NCBI GenBank assembly: GCA_947177575.1
Contig: CAMWVA010000012.1
Coordinates: 1-39,155 of the forward strand
Length of the DNA: 39,155 nucleotides
Source of the DNA: an uncultured Porphyromonadaceae bacterium
GTDB lineage: Bacteria; Bacteroidota; Bacteroidia; Bacteroidales; Muribaculaceae
Direction: 5' to 3'
Positions within the stretch are counted from its first letter, which is position 1. Each line of letters opens with the position of its first letter. The notes beneath the pieces were generated by a model that was given only the letters and a program-made list of their open reading frames with translations, had not been told where the DNA came from and searched no databases. This document shows positions 1 through 8,377 of the stretch, piece by piece. The translations under genes were made by a program, and so were the position numbers.

Positions 1-2
1 GG

Positions 3-317
3 CTGTTCGGTAATGCTGAAGCTTCTTATACTTTCCGAAATCTGTTTGCTAAGACCGACCGTCTGAAAGTGGGAATGACATATCAGTATATACACTGGTA
101 TTATCTTAACTGGGAGACTTTCGGCACTGCATCGTCAAAAGCCCGTATTCCCACCCAAAATGTTACCGATGTCTATATATCTTATTCATGGAAAGAAGAT
201 AGGTACAGTCTCTCGCTGAAGTGTGATAATATATTTGACAGGCTTGCCTACGACAATTATATGCTTCAGAAGCCGGGCCGTAGTTTTGGAGCTAAGTTCA
301 GAATCTTCATAAATTAA
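3..317 (+). CDS. TonB-dependent outer-membrane receptor, C-terminal fragment (5' end outside window)
   Basis: This is the last 104 codons of a TonB-dependent receptor. The frame is open from the first bases of the window, so the gene starts upstream and the first internal ATG (69) is not its start. The fragment covers the last beta-strands of the barrel and ends with a terminal aromatic/hydrophobic strand (FRIFIN). It is clearly paralogous to the C-terminus of the receptor at 8378-10663: both share the NIFDR, YDNY and LQKPGRS motifs in the same order. It is followed after 20 bp by a DUF4374 lipoprotein, the same pairing as in the second copy. The substrate is unknown; the neighbourhood suggests a corrinoid, porphyrin or metal-chelate ligand. 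Certain as a TBDR, uncertain as to ligand. Confidence 0.9.
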   Translation: MFGNAEASYTFRNLFAKTDRLKVGMTYQYIHWYYLNWETFGTASSKARIPTQNVTDVYISYSWKEDRYSLSLKCDNIFDRLAYDNYMLQKPGRSFGAKFRIFIN

Positions 318-337
318 CTAAAATATATTAACCGCTT

Positions 338-1606
338 ATGAGAAAGATTAAATTTCTGCTACTCTTATTCATATCCCTATCCGTAGCTTTCGGCATGACA
401 GGGTGTAAGAGTAATGACGAACCCGGTAACTCCGATGGACCATCAGTCATTCAGGACTATCATTTTGACCTGTGGGTTGCTCTTGACCGTCACGGCGGTA
501 TAGGACGCGATGTGCAGACCCTTGTACGCAGCATTAACTCACTCGAGGCTGACCAGCCGGAAATTACTTTTCAGGGTGCCGGTACTGAAGTCAACTCACT
601 GCTGTCGCTTGAAACCATACTCAAAGGTGCATATTACTATCAGGTGCCTGTATCGGGTGACCGTTTTGCCAAGTACGTTATCAGAAATAACGAGATTGAG
701 GTAATTAAGGAACGCCGCTTTCAGACCAATACCTATTCCACACGTAAGTACACCCACGCATGGCTCAATGATAATACTCTTGTCATTATGGCCTCGAACG
801 GTGATGGCGACAAAATCCTATGGACCAAGCTCAATGCCGACGACATGAGCATCATATCCGAAGGTACTCTTGATGTAAGTATGCCTGAAGGAGGAGTGGT
901 ATTCACAACTTCGGGTATTCTGACTTACCGTGCCTCGGACAATAAACTTTTCTATTTCTATTATGCCAAGAGCGGCGGTAAACGCGCTCAGCGTGTGACA
1001 CCTATGATAACCGCTGTCATCAATCCCGTCACTATGGCCGTCGAGAGTAACACACCCTGTTTCCTTGATTGCGAAATGGTAGGCAGCGCTTATGGCGAAT
1101 TACTACAGACTTCAACTTTTATTGATGGTAATAACAACCTTTATATAGCATGTTTCAATACTGACGCCGAAGGTAACGAACACAGTCATCTGCTGAAGAT
1201 ACCGGCCGGTTCCACAACCTTTGACCGGAATTATGACGGCTTTACTGCCGACGGTAAACTCATCTCGGTAATGTATATGGGTGACAATAAGGTAATGGCT
1301 TATGCCCGTGAAGACCAGAGAGGTACCGGAGTCGATGACTTCAGTCACTATTATATTGTAATCGATGTGGTAACAAAGGTAAACAGTCCCGTAACTTACA
1401 ACGGTCAGCGTTTAGCCTACAGCAGCGGACGTTTCTCGTCGCGTATGGCCTACGTGAATCATAAGGCCTATATAGGCGTAGATGCCGAGGGACGTAGCCC
1501 GCAGATTTACATATACGATGTTAATACAGGTAAAACTTCTCTCGGCGCAACTATGGCACCGGGTTACTACTTTGAACAGATCAGAGTAGTGGAAAATCTT
1601 AGATAA
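338..1606 (+). CDS. DUF4374-family surface lipoprotein (XusB-like beta-propeller)
   Basis: This 422-residue lipoprotein has a hydrophobic signal peptide and a lipobox ending at Cys23. The residues after the cysteine (KSNDEP) are polar and acidic, as in Bacteroidetes surface-export signals. The mature part is rich in short beta-strand repeats such as HAW-N-LVIMASNGDGDKILWTKL. It is a clear paralogue of the protein at 10723-12006. DUF4374 proteins partner TonB receptors; the best known, as I recall it, is XusB of Bacteroides thetaiotaomicron, which binds ferric enterobactin at the surface. This one therefore probably caps the receptor encoded just upstream and captures its ligand. Whether that ligand is a siderophore, haem or a corrinoid cannot be read from sequence. 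It is transcribed with the upstream receptor (20-bp gap). Confidence 0.82.
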   Translation: MRKIKFLLLLFISLSVAFGMTGCKSNDEPGNSDGPSVIQDYHFDLWVALDRHGGIGRDVQTLVRSINSLEADQPEITFQGAGTEVNSLLSLETILKGAYYYQVPVSGDRFAKYVIRNNEIEVIKERRFQTNTYSTRKYTHAWLNDNTLVIMASNGDGDKILWTKLNADDMSIISEGTLDVSMPEGGVVFTTSGILTYRASDNKLFYFYYAKSGGKRAQRVTPMITAVINPVTMAVESNTPCFLDCEMVGSAYGELLQTSTFIDGNNNLYIACFNTDAEGNEHSHLLKIPAGSTTFDRNYDGFTADGKLISVMYMGDNKVMAYAREDQRGTGVDDFSHYYIVIDVVTKVNSPVTYNGQRLAYSSGRFSSRMAYVNHKAYIGVDAEGRSPQIYIYDVNTGKTSLGATMAPGYYFEQIRVVENLR

Positions 1607-1653
1607 GTATTTGGCTCATACTGAAGTATATAATAGTTTTTCTTTGTTTTTCT

Positions 1654-1693
1654 GAATATCCTCCCGGGGTGTTGATATTCCGGGAGGATGTTC
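1654..1693 (+). terminator. Strong intercistronic hairpin (partial terminator or mRNA-stabilising element)
   Basis: Arms 1654-1667 and 1680-1693 form a 14-bp stem containing one G-U pair, with a 12-nt loop. The inner ten pairs (ATCCTCCCGG with CCGGGAGGAT) are perfect and mostly G-C. It lies in the 117-bp gap between the DUF4374 gene and cbiK. The sequence after it (CTTCAAATTTAAATTTTC) is U-rich but not a clean U-tract, so full termination is doubtful. A partial terminator or a processing/stability element is equally possible. Confidence 0.6.
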
Positions 1694-1723
1694 CTTCAAA
1701 TTTAAATTTTCAAAATTGCAGAT

Positions 1724-2623
1724 ATGAAACACTTTATTCTTATAATTATGCTTTTATGTTCTGTAACAGGCACAAAGGCGCTGGATTTCAACGATTGTCC
1801 TAAGGAACGCATCGCTATCCTTATGGTACATTTCGGTACTACGTTCGATGATACAAGATCACTTACCATTGATGCCATCAATGCTAAGGCACAGGAAATG
1901 TTTCCGGATGTAAAAGTTGTCGAAGCCTACACGTCACGTATCATTATCGATCGTCTCAAAAAGCGCGGTATATCGAAACCTACACCTCAGGAAGCCTTGC
2001 TACGTCTGGCGGCCGACGGATTTACTCATGTCGTAGTACAGGGTACCAATATCATAGACGGTATCGAAGCTGAAGTGCTGCGTAACGAAGCAGCCCGTAT
2101 GGCACCGTTCTTTACTGAAATCCGTGTAGGACGTCCGTTGCTTTACTCTATTGAAGATTGTGAGAAAGTGGTAAGTATTCTGTCCGGACGTTATGGCCGA
2201 TATACCGGCAAATCATCAGCTGTCCTACTTATAGGTCACGGCACATCGACACCGGCCAATGCCATATATTCACAGATTGATTATATGTTTTCTGCCAACG
2301 GAGCTCCGGCTTTTCATGTGGCTACTGTCGAAGGGTATCCTACATATAATACTACTCTTGCCCGTCTGAAAGCACAGCATGTCAAAAATGTAACACTCGT
2401 ACCATTTATGTTTGTGGCCGGTGATCATGCCCGTAACGATATAGGTGTGGAATGGCGCGGGCAGTTAGAGCAAGAAGGGTACAAGGTATCGGCCGTTCTT
2501 GAAGGTTTAGGTCAGCTAAGTGAGATACAGGATATATACATTGAGCACATAAAGGAAGCTTTCGCTGCCCCTGTACCTGATGCGATGAGCCGTAAGAAAT
2601 CCTATATCATGGAAAATCTTTAG
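1724..2623 (+). CDS. cbiK: Exported CbiK-family sirohydrochlorin cobaltochelatase-like protein
   Basis: This 299-residue CbiK-family chelatase starts with a Sec-type signal peptide (residues 1-19, a basic start then a hydrophobic run), so the mature enzyme should be periplasmic. The two metal-binding histidines of Salmonella CbiK are conserved: H172 in IGHGTS and H235 in FVAGDHARND. The N-terminal HFGTTFDDT motif and the NIIDGIEAE segment (the conserved active-site glutamate region) are also present. Cytoplasmic CbiK inserts cobalt into sirohydrochlorin in the anaerobic B12 pathway. A periplasmic version is known in Desulfovibrio vulgaris, where it is linked to haem or iron transport rather than B12 synthesis. 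Here it lies 8 bp before the HmuS-like gene, which argues for a joint role in handling an imported tetrapyrrole. The family call is firm; the direction of the reaction and the metal are not. Confidence 0.88.
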   Translation: MKHFILIIMLLCSVTGTKALDFNDCPKERIAILMVHFGTTFDDTRSLTIDAINAKAQEMFPDVKVVEAYTSRIIIDRLKKRGISKPTPQEALLRLAADGFTHVVVQGTNIIDGIEAEVLRNEAARMAPFFTEIRVGRPLLYSIEDCEKVVSILSGRYGRYTGKSSAVLLIGHGTSTPANAIYSQIDYMFSANGAPAFHVATVEGYPTYNTTLARLKAQHVKNVTLVPFMFVAGDHARNDIGVEWRGQLEQEGYKVSAVLEGLGQLSEIQDIYIEHIKEAFAAPVPDAMSRKKSYIMENL

Positions 2624-2631
2624 ATTGGATT

Positions 2632-5600
2632 ATGTCAGGAGTTAGAAAAATAACGTTGATTGTCGACATTCTTATTCTGTCGGCTGTTGTAGCTGTAATA
2701 GTCTATTGTATATGGTTGAGGCCGACAAGAATCCTTGTAGTCAATCCGTTACCTGCGCAGTCAGCGGAAATCGTGCTTAATAATGACAGCCGTCATATCC
2801 GGGTTACATGTAAACCTATGGAAGAAGCGACGGATTTTGAGAAGTACGATGCCGTACTGATGTACGGACGCGGACTGTATCTTGACTCCTTACAGCTTCG
2901 GTCACTTGACAAAGCAGCAAAGAAAGGTGTACCGGTCTTTACCAACACACTGCGCAATTTCAGTTTTGTTGTCACACATAATCTTGATTCGACACAGTGT
3001 GCTCTGCTGCAACAGTATTTTTCAAATCCCTGTCGTGATAATTACCGCAATATGCTGCGGTATGTGAGAAATATTGCCACACCGAAACGTTTCGGTGACC
3101 ATGACTATGCTTCGCCTGTCGAGATGCCTTCTGAGATGTATTATCATTTGGCAGCAGGTAAATATTTCAAAGACCCGGATAGTCTCACTGAACATCTTAT
3201 AAAAACAGGATTATATAATAACGGAGGGGATAATGTGGCGTTTATCTCGGGAGTGAGTTTTCCAGTAGAAAATAACCGTGCTCATGTTGATACTATTGTA
3301 AGACGCCTGACACAGCTTGGCTATAATGTATATCCTCTGACTGCTACCGGACGACGACGCGGCGAAATGATAAAAGCTGTCCGGCCGAAAGCTATAGTCT
3401 ATTTTCCTATGGGACGCTTAGGTAATGATTCGCTGATAAACTGGGCTTATGATAATCGGATTCCCCTGTTTATGCCATTCCCGCTTACTCAGAGTCGTGA
3501 AGACTGGCTCGACATCAGTAAACCTTTAGGAGGAGGTTCACTTAACGCACGTGTTGTAATACCGGAAACAGACGGCGGTATGATACCGCTATGTATCTCG
3601 ACACAGAATCCGAATGAAGAAGGTTATATTCTTTACACTTCCGAAAAAGAAAGGACAGACGCTTTCATAGAGCAGTTTGAACGATTTATGGGCCTGAAGA
3701 CAAAAGCTAACAAAGAGAAGAAGATAGCTATTTGTTACTTTAAATCACCCGGTAAAGACGCGCTTCTCGCCTCTGGTATGGAAGTGGTACCGTCACTCTA
3801 TAATTTTCTGAACAGACTCCGTGCCGAAGGTTATGATGTGAGCGGCCTGCCACCGACACTTGAGCAATTCAGGCAGCAGCTTATGTCACGGGGCAGTGTA
3901 ATGGGTTCGTATGCTCCGGCTGCCCAGAAACAGTTTATGAAAGAAGCTAATCCGTTATGGATTCAGAAGAAAGATTATGAAGGCTGGGCTAAAGAAGTAT
4001 TGTTACCTGAGAAGTATGCCGAAGTAGAGACACATTACGGCAAAGCACCCGGCAGTCTGCTTGCACGTGGCGACAGTCTGGCAGTAGCAGCAATACGTTA
4101 TGGAAACATTCTGTTGTTTCCGCAGCCGCGTCCGGCATTAGGTGACGACGAATTTAAGATTGTGCACGGTGCGGAGATAGTACCGCCTCATTCCTACATC
4201 GCTCCTTATCTTTACATGCAGAAAGCCTTTAATGCCGATGCTCTTATACACTTCGGCACTCACGGTAATCTTGAATTTACTCCCGGTAAGAATGTAGGAC
4301 TGTCACAAGCTGACTGGGCCGATGTGCTTATCGGAAACCGTCCTCATTTTTACTTTTACACTACCGGCAACGTAGGTGAGGCTATTATTGCCAAAAGACG
4401 TAGTCACGCAGTTCTGGTGACACATCTCACGCCTCCATACGTGGAAAGCGGTCTGCGGCAGAAATATAATGCACTTATCGAAGAATTACACGATGTTATC
4501 GCTGAACCTGCACGTAACAATACGAAGCTGAAACAGCAGATAATACAGTATGGTCTGAACAGAGATCTGGACCTTGACTCTGTACAAGGAGGAGTCTACA
4601 CTATAGACGAACTTAAGAAGGTGGATTCTTTTGTAGAGGAATTAGCCAATGAAAAGATAACCGGTGCCTTTTACATCATGGGTGAGCCTTATTCAGATAA
4701 AGATATGCTCGTGAGCGTACTTGCTGTCACGGCCGACAAGATAGCTTACGAACGTGCGAAAAAAGACTACGAAAAGGGCAAAATTCCGAAAGAGTCACTA
4801 CAGGACTTCACTTACATAGCCCATCATTATCTTCCCGGTGTGAAAAGAGAGCTGACAGAAGTTCTTTCCGGACATGGGTCCTCCTCAGTATCCGATTCGA
4901 AGCAAGCTCTTGAAATACGAAGTCTTCTTATCGAGTCGGCCGGTGCTGAGATTGATGCGATGTTAAAGGTACTTAACGGCACGCCTGTGCGTCCTGCTCC
5001 CGGAGGTGATCCGGTACTGAATCCTAATGTATTACCGATGGGGCGGAACATGTACAGCATAAATGCCGAGACTACTCCCGGTAAAACGGCCTGGAATAAC
5101 GGAGTAGCTCTGGCAGAGCATACTTTACGTAATTATTTTGACCAACACGGAGAATATCCGAAAAAAGTCAGCTATACATTCTGGGCGGGAGAATTTATAT
5201 CTTCGCAAGGAGCGACTGTGGCACAGGCTCTGCGTATGCTCGGAGTAGAACCCGTCAGAGATGAACAGGGACGTGTGATAGATCTGAAACTGACTCCCTC
5301 CGAGAAACTCGGCCGACCGAGAATCAATATTCTTGTGCAGGTTTCAGGACAGCTTCGCGATATTGCCGGTTCACGCCTCAAAATGCTTACTGATGCTGTA
5401 GAGCTTGCTTCACAGGCTACTGACGACATCTATCCGAACTATGTAGCCGAAGGTACTGTCGCGCAGGAAAAAGAACTCGTGGAGAAAGGTGAGTCACCGA
5501 AGAGAGCGAGAGAACTCTCTACCATGCGAGTATTCGGACCGGCCAATTCCGGTTACAGTACCGGAATGTTAGGTTATACTGAAAACTCCGGAGAATGGGA

Positions 5601-6525
5601 TGACCCTCAGGAACTTGTCGAAGGCTATATCAATAATATGTGTGCTATGTATGGCGATGAGGAGAACTGGGGCAACATGAACAAAGACCTATTTACAGCT
5701 GCTATTACAGGTACCGATGTGATAGTACAGCCTCGTCAGAGTAACACATGGGGCCCTATCTCTCTTGACCATGTCTATGAGTTTACAGGTGCGTTGTCTT
5801 TAGCCGCCACTTCGATAAACGGTAAAGAACCTGATGCTGTGTTAGCTGATTACCGCAATTCTTATCTTCCGCGTCTTCAGAACGCTAAAGAGGCGGTAGC
5901 TGTAGAGACAAGGGCCACGCTGCTGAATCCGGAGTATATAAAAGCCCGTATGAAAGGAGATGCCACTACTGCCCAGATGTTCGGAAAGATATTCCGCAAT
6001 ATTTTCGGTTGGAGTGCCATGCGTCCGAGTGCCCTCTCAGCCAATTTGTATGATGAGCTTTACGACATGTATATCACCGATAGTAACGGACTCGGTATTG
6101 AAGAATACTTTGACAAAGTGAATCCGGTGGCTCTGCAAGAGATGACAGCGACAATGCTTGAAAGTGCCCGTAAAGGTTTCTGGAATGCAGACAGTGAACA
6201 GTTGACAGCCACAGCTAAACTTCATGCCCGTCTTACCGAGCGTCACGGTGCGCCATGCACTGAATTTGTGTGTGCCAATGCAAAACTTCGGGAGTTCACT
6301 TCGTCTCAGCTTAGCGAAGAAACTGCCGATAAATATAGAAATGCCATTTCTGAAGCTACCGCTCAACCGGCAGAAGGTAAAGTATTAAAGGAAGAACGTG
6401 TCAGCCTTCTTCCCAATCTCACCTCAGGTTCTGTCTCAGGATATGTGATTGCCGTAATAGTAGGAATAGTTTTCATCATACTGTTACTATTAATTATAAA
6501 AAAGAGGAAAGAGAGGCAAAAATGA
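2632..6525 (+). CDS. hmuS: CobN/HmuS-like membrane-anchored chelatase large subunit
   Basis: This 1297-residue CobN/BchH-family protein carries family signatures at HFGTHGNLEF (near residue 540), LPMGRNMYS (near 805) and a GYSTGMLGYTENSGEWDD segment (near 980). Unlike cytosolic CobN it has a hydrophobic helix at residues about 7-28 and another at about 1268-1289 followed by a basic tail. The body should therefore lie in the periplasm with both ends in the inner membrane. The downstream order (small membrane protein, ExbB-like, DUF2149) matches the hmuSTUV part of the Porphyromonas/Bacteroides Hmu haem-uptake operons, where HmuS has been described as a haem dechelatase. No CobS/CobT AAA+ and von Willebrand chelatase partners are present, so an aerobic cobaltochelatase role is unlikely. 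The substrate could be haem, a cobalt or nickel tetrapyrrole, or a corrinoid. Confidence 0.85.
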   Translation: MSGVRKITLIVDILILSAVVAVIVYCIWLRPTRILVVNPLPAQSAEIVLNNDSRHIRVTCKPMEEATDFEKYDAVLMYGRGLYLDSLQLRSLDKAAKKGVPVFTNTLRNFSFVVTHNLDSTQCALLQQYFSNPCRDNYRNMLRYVRNIATPKRFGDHDYASPVEMPSEMYYHLAAGKYFKDPDSLTEHLIKTGLYNNGGDNVAFISGVSFPVENNRAHVDTIVRRLTQLGYNVYPLTATGRRRGEMIKAVRPKAIVYFPMGRLGNDSLINWAYDNRIPLFMPFPLTQSREDWLDISKPLGGGSLNARVVIPETDGGMIPLCISTQNPNEEGYILYTSEKERTDAFIEQFERFMGLKTKANKEKKIAICYFKSPGKDALLASGMEVVPSLYNFLNRLRAEGYDVSGLPPTLEQFRQQLMSRGSVMGSYAPAAQKQFMKEANPLWIQKKDYEGWAKEVLLPEKYAEVETHYGKAPGSLLARGDSLAVAAIRYGNILLFPQPRPALGDDEFKIVHGAEIVPPHSYIAPYLYMQKAFNADALIHFGTHGNLEFTPGKNVGLSQADWADVLIGNRPHFYFYTTGNVGEAIIAKRRSHAVLVTHLTPPYVESGLRQKYNALIEELHDVIAEPARNNTKLKQQIIQYGLNRDLDLDSVQGGVYTIDELKKVDSFVEELANEKITGAFYIMGEPYSDKDMLVSVLAVTADKIAYERAKKDYEKGKIPKESLQDFTYIAHHYLPGVKRELTEVLSGHGSSSVSDSKQALEIRSLLIESAGAEIDAMLKVLNGTPVRPAPGGDPVLNPNVLPMGRNMYSINAETTPGKTAWNNGVALAEHTLRNYFDQHGEYPKKVSYTFWAGEFISSQGATVAQALRMLGVEPVRDEQGRVIDLKLTPSEKLGRPRINILVQVSGQLRDIAGSRLKMLTDAVELASQATDDIYPNYVAEGTVAQEKELVEKGESPKRARELSTMRVFGPANSGYSTGMLGYTENSGEWDDPQELVEGYINNMCAMYGDEENWGNMNKDLFTAAITGTDVIVQPRQSNTWGPISLDHVYEFTGALSLAATSINGKEPDAVLADYRNSYLPRLQNAKEAVAVETRATLLNPEYIKARMKGDATTAQMFGKIFRNIFGWSAMRPSALSANLYDELYDMYITDSNGLGIEEYFDKVNPVALQEMTATMLESARKGFWNADSEQLTATAKLHARLTERHGAPCTEFVCANAKLREFTSSQLSEETADKYRNAISEATAQPAEGKVLKEERVSLLPNLTSGSVSGYVIAVIVGIVFIILLLLIIKKRKERQK

Positions 6526-7022
6526 AAATTCTGTTATTAATCTTTTTTATAATGATAGCCATAAGTGCAGTGGCGAAACTGTCAATCATGCCTGTCAGAA
6601 TAATGGTAGCCTACAGTCTTTTCTGGGGTATTGCGGCCGGAATACTTACAATTATAATGACCGGATTATCAAAACAGGAATTATCCTCTTTCTTTAACAT
6701 AAAGGAAGTCGCAGCTTTCGAATTTATAGAAGTACTGATTTTCATAGGTTTTGTATTTTCCCGTAGCAATAAATCGGTATTATTGCGTTTTTATCCCAGT
6801 TTAATGATTGCAGTGCCGTTAGCTTTAGTATCGTCAGTAGCAGTACGCTTATTTCCCGGTACTGATTTTAATCTGATAGGTGTCCTGATAGGTCTGGTGG
6901 TGTTTCTGACTGTCGGAGTGGCAGCTTTGTTATGCCGTTACTTGCATGCCGGCAAACAGAGTCTTTATCTGATTTCCCTTATTATTATGGTTATGACTGT
7001 TGTAATCTATGGTATGGCATGA
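6522..7022 (+). CDS. hmuT: Small multi-spanning inner-membrane protein, HmuT position
   Basis: This 166-residue, very hydrophobic protein has about five predicted transmembrane segments: near 1-20, 27-48, 62-78, 87-108 and 115-135, plus a final one at 145-165. Its ATG overlaps the hmuS stop (ATGA), and its own stop overlaps the ATG of the next gene, so translation is coupled on both sides. I recognise no catalytic motif. The identification rests on position: in hmuSTUV-type clusters a membrane protein of this kind lies between the CobN-like subunit and the ExbB-like subunit, and archaeal CobN clusters carry a comparable DUF2162-type protein. It may anchor or energise the chelatase. Moderate confidence in the name, high confidence that it is a real gene. 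Confidence 0.65.
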   Translation: MKILLLIFFIMIAISAVAKLSIMPVRIMVAYSLFWGIAAGILTIIMTGLSKQELSSFFNIKEVAAFEFIEVLIFIGFVFSRSNKSVLLRFYPSLMIAVPLALVSSVAVRLFPGTDFNLIGVLIGLVVFLTVGVAALLCRYLHAGKQSLYLISLIIMVMTVVIYGMA

Positions 7023-7609
7023 ATGGAATTTTTAATATACTATTCGTAATCTCTAACGGGTTACTTATCCCGGTGATTCTGATACTTCTGTATCTCTTGT
7101 GCAAAGCACTCGTCATCGTAGTCGGTTTCTATAACGAATACCGGAAACAGAAACTCATTTCTTCTGTCATGCAGGAGATAACTCGTAATTATTCTTATGA
7201 AGGGCTTGTAGATACTGACGTAAGTCTCGGCAGTATGTCAGATGCACCTGTGGTCAGATGTCTGCGCGATATGGTCGCACATAAAGGTGACAGGATTTAT
7301 TGTGAACATACCTTAGCAGACTTTCAGGTAGAAGTGCAGAAAATACTCTCCAAAAACAGAATGTTGATAAAATTCGGCCCTATGCTTGGTCTTATGGGTA
7401 CGCTAATTCCTATGGGGCCGGCTCTTGTAGGACTTGCAGTGGGTGATATAGCTTCAATGGCTTACAATATGCAGGTAGCGTTTGCTACGACAGTAATCGG
7501 AATGTTAGTAGCCGGTATCGGTCTGGCTACACTTCAGGTAAGTCAGCGTTTCTATGCCCGCTCATTTAATGCTCTTGAGTTTATATACCTTAAAATTACT
7601 GAAAGATGA
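7019..7609 (+). CDS. hmuU: MotA/TolQ/ExbB-family proton-channel protein, HmuU-like
   Basis: This 196-residue protein starts at the ATG that overlaps the previous stop (ATGA, 7019-7022); an upstream in-frame ATG at 6932 would read through the end of hmuT and is less likely. It has an N-terminal transmembrane helix (about 10-34), a cytoplasmic region, and two C-terminal helices with the family's Gly/Ala/Thr-rich pattern (PMLGLMGTLIPMGPAL, then AFATTVIGMLVAGIGLATL). Family members form the proton-conducting stator of TonB, Tol and flagellar motors. Together with the DUF2149 protein it would form an ExbB/ExbD-like pair that delivers ion-motive force to the periplasmic HmuS-like chelatase, by analogy with the Hmu operon. 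This role is inferred from family and synteny. Confidence 0.8.
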   Translation: MNGIFNILFVISNGLLIPVILILLYLLCKALVIVVGFYNEYRKQKLISSVMQEITRNYSYEGLVDTDVSLGSMSDAPVVRCLRDMVAHKGDRIYCEHTLADFQVEVQKILSKNRMLIKFGPMLGLMGTLIPMGPALVGLAVGDIASMAYNMQVAFATTVIGMLVAGIGLATLQVSQRFYARSFNALEFIYLKITER

Positions 7610-7938
7610 AGAGAAATCCGATTCTTTATGAAGACGATGAAGGGGATAATCCCTTAGGAATGCTTACTAATCTCTTTGATGTGGCTATGGTATTTGCAGT
7701 TGCTCTCATGGTGGCACTGGTGACTCATTTCAATATGAGTGAGATTTTCTCCAAGGAAGATTTCACCATAGTGAAAAATCCGGGAGCAGATAATATGGAA
7801 ATAATAACCAAAGAAGGAAGCGAAATAAAGAAGTACACTCCCTCGGATTCTGAAAATCCCGCCTCTGGTAGCAAAGGCCGGCGTGTGGGAACGGCGTATC
7901 AGTTGGAAAACGGAGAGATTATCTATATCCCCGAATAA
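7606..7938 (+). CDS. hmuV: DUF2149 family protein, HmuV-like
   Basis: This 110-residue protein has a short acidic cytoplasmic N-terminus, one transmembrane helix at about residues 24-44 (NLFDVAMVFAVALMVALVTH) and a charged extracytoplasmic tail. That is the ExbD/TolR topology. The PLGMLTNLFDVAMVF segment is characteristic of DUF2149, a family that travels with CobN-like and ExbB-like genes in Bacteroidetes and archaea. It overlaps the hmuU stop by 4 bp and is the last gene before a 440-bp gap. An Asp in the helix start (D26) is a candidate for the protonatable residue. Likely partner of the HmuU-like channel; biochemical role unproven. Confidence 0.75.
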   Translation: MKRNPILYEDDEGDNPLGMLTNLFDVAMVFAVALMVALVTHFNMSEIFSKEDFTIVKNPGADNMEIITKEGSEIKKYTPSDSENPASGSKGRRVGTAYQLENGEIIYIPE

Positions 7939-8044
7939 TGCTTTCGCCTGTAAAATATCTGTCATAGTGTCAGACTTCTACATAGTATATATAGAATAAC
8001 TGCATACAGAAAATATACAGATGTTAAAAAACTTAACAGGATTC

Positions 8045-8076
8045 TTTGGTCAATCAGAAAAATAACCTTACCTTTG
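8045..8076 (+). promoter_or_regulatory. Bacteroides-type promoter for the B12 operon
   Basis: A -7 box TACCTTTG (8069-8076) fits the Bacteroidetes TAnnTTTG consensus. A TTTG at 8045-8048 lies 20 nt upstream, in the position expected for the -33 element. Transcription would begin just ahead of the riboswitch. Confidence 0.68.
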
Positions 8077-8079
8077 CAA

Positions 8080-8240
8080 TACGTTTTGGTTCGCGGCGAC
8101 GCGATTAATAGGGAATCCGGTGAGAATCCGGAACAGACCCGCTACTGTAATTCCTACCACAACTCACCAGCATGATGCCACTGTCGGCTTGACCGATGGG
8201 AAGGCGCCGGTGAGCAGGATAAGTCAGGAGACCTGCCAGA
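8080..8240 (+). ncRNA. Cobalamin riboswitch (B12-responsive leader)
   Basis: The hallmark elements appear in order: GGGAATCCGGTGAGAATCCGG (the P3 arm, 8111-8131), the ACAG...GCTACTGTAA core (8133-8150), GCCACTG (8177-8183), GGGAAGGCGCC and AAGTCAGGAGACCTGCC (8221-8237, the B12 box). It stands just downstream of the promoter and 138 nt ahead of the receptor gene at 8378. Adenosylcobalamin binding normally represses such leaders in transporter and biosynthesis operons. The genes that follow are tightly packed, so it may govern everything to 32781. Confidence 0.95.
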
Positions 8241-8299
8241 ACAACATATAGTTTTGTAGTTTTCGGGCTGTTAGAACAACAAGACAACAAATCCTGTTT

Positions 8300-8323
8300 C
8301 GGTACGTAATGCTGTATGTACCG
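8300..8323 (+). promoter_or_regulatory. Leader hairpin between riboswitch and first gene
   Basis: Arms 8300-8308 (CGGTACGTA) and 8315-8323 (TATGTACCG) form a 9-bp stem with a 6-nt loop and one G-U pair. It lies 60 nt after the B12 box and just before a purine-rich AGGAG (8328-8332). No U-tract follows, so a translational expression platform is more likely than a terminator. The effect of ligand on it is unknown. Confidence 0.4.
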
Positions 8324-8377
8324 CTATAGGAGCAGAGTTGCGCTTCATGTACGGCAGACCGATAAGTATCAGCCGAT

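Noticed and set aside
2632-6525. CobN of an aerobic (late-insertion) cobaltochelatase
   Set aside because: No AAA+ CobS or CobT chelatase subunits are present, the protein has membrane anchors at both ends, and CbiG/CbiD show the anaerobic route.
7939-8040. Possible terminator after the HmuV-like gene
   Set aside because: Only short 4-bp pairings such as TCTG/CAGA were found, with no GC-rich stem and U-tract.
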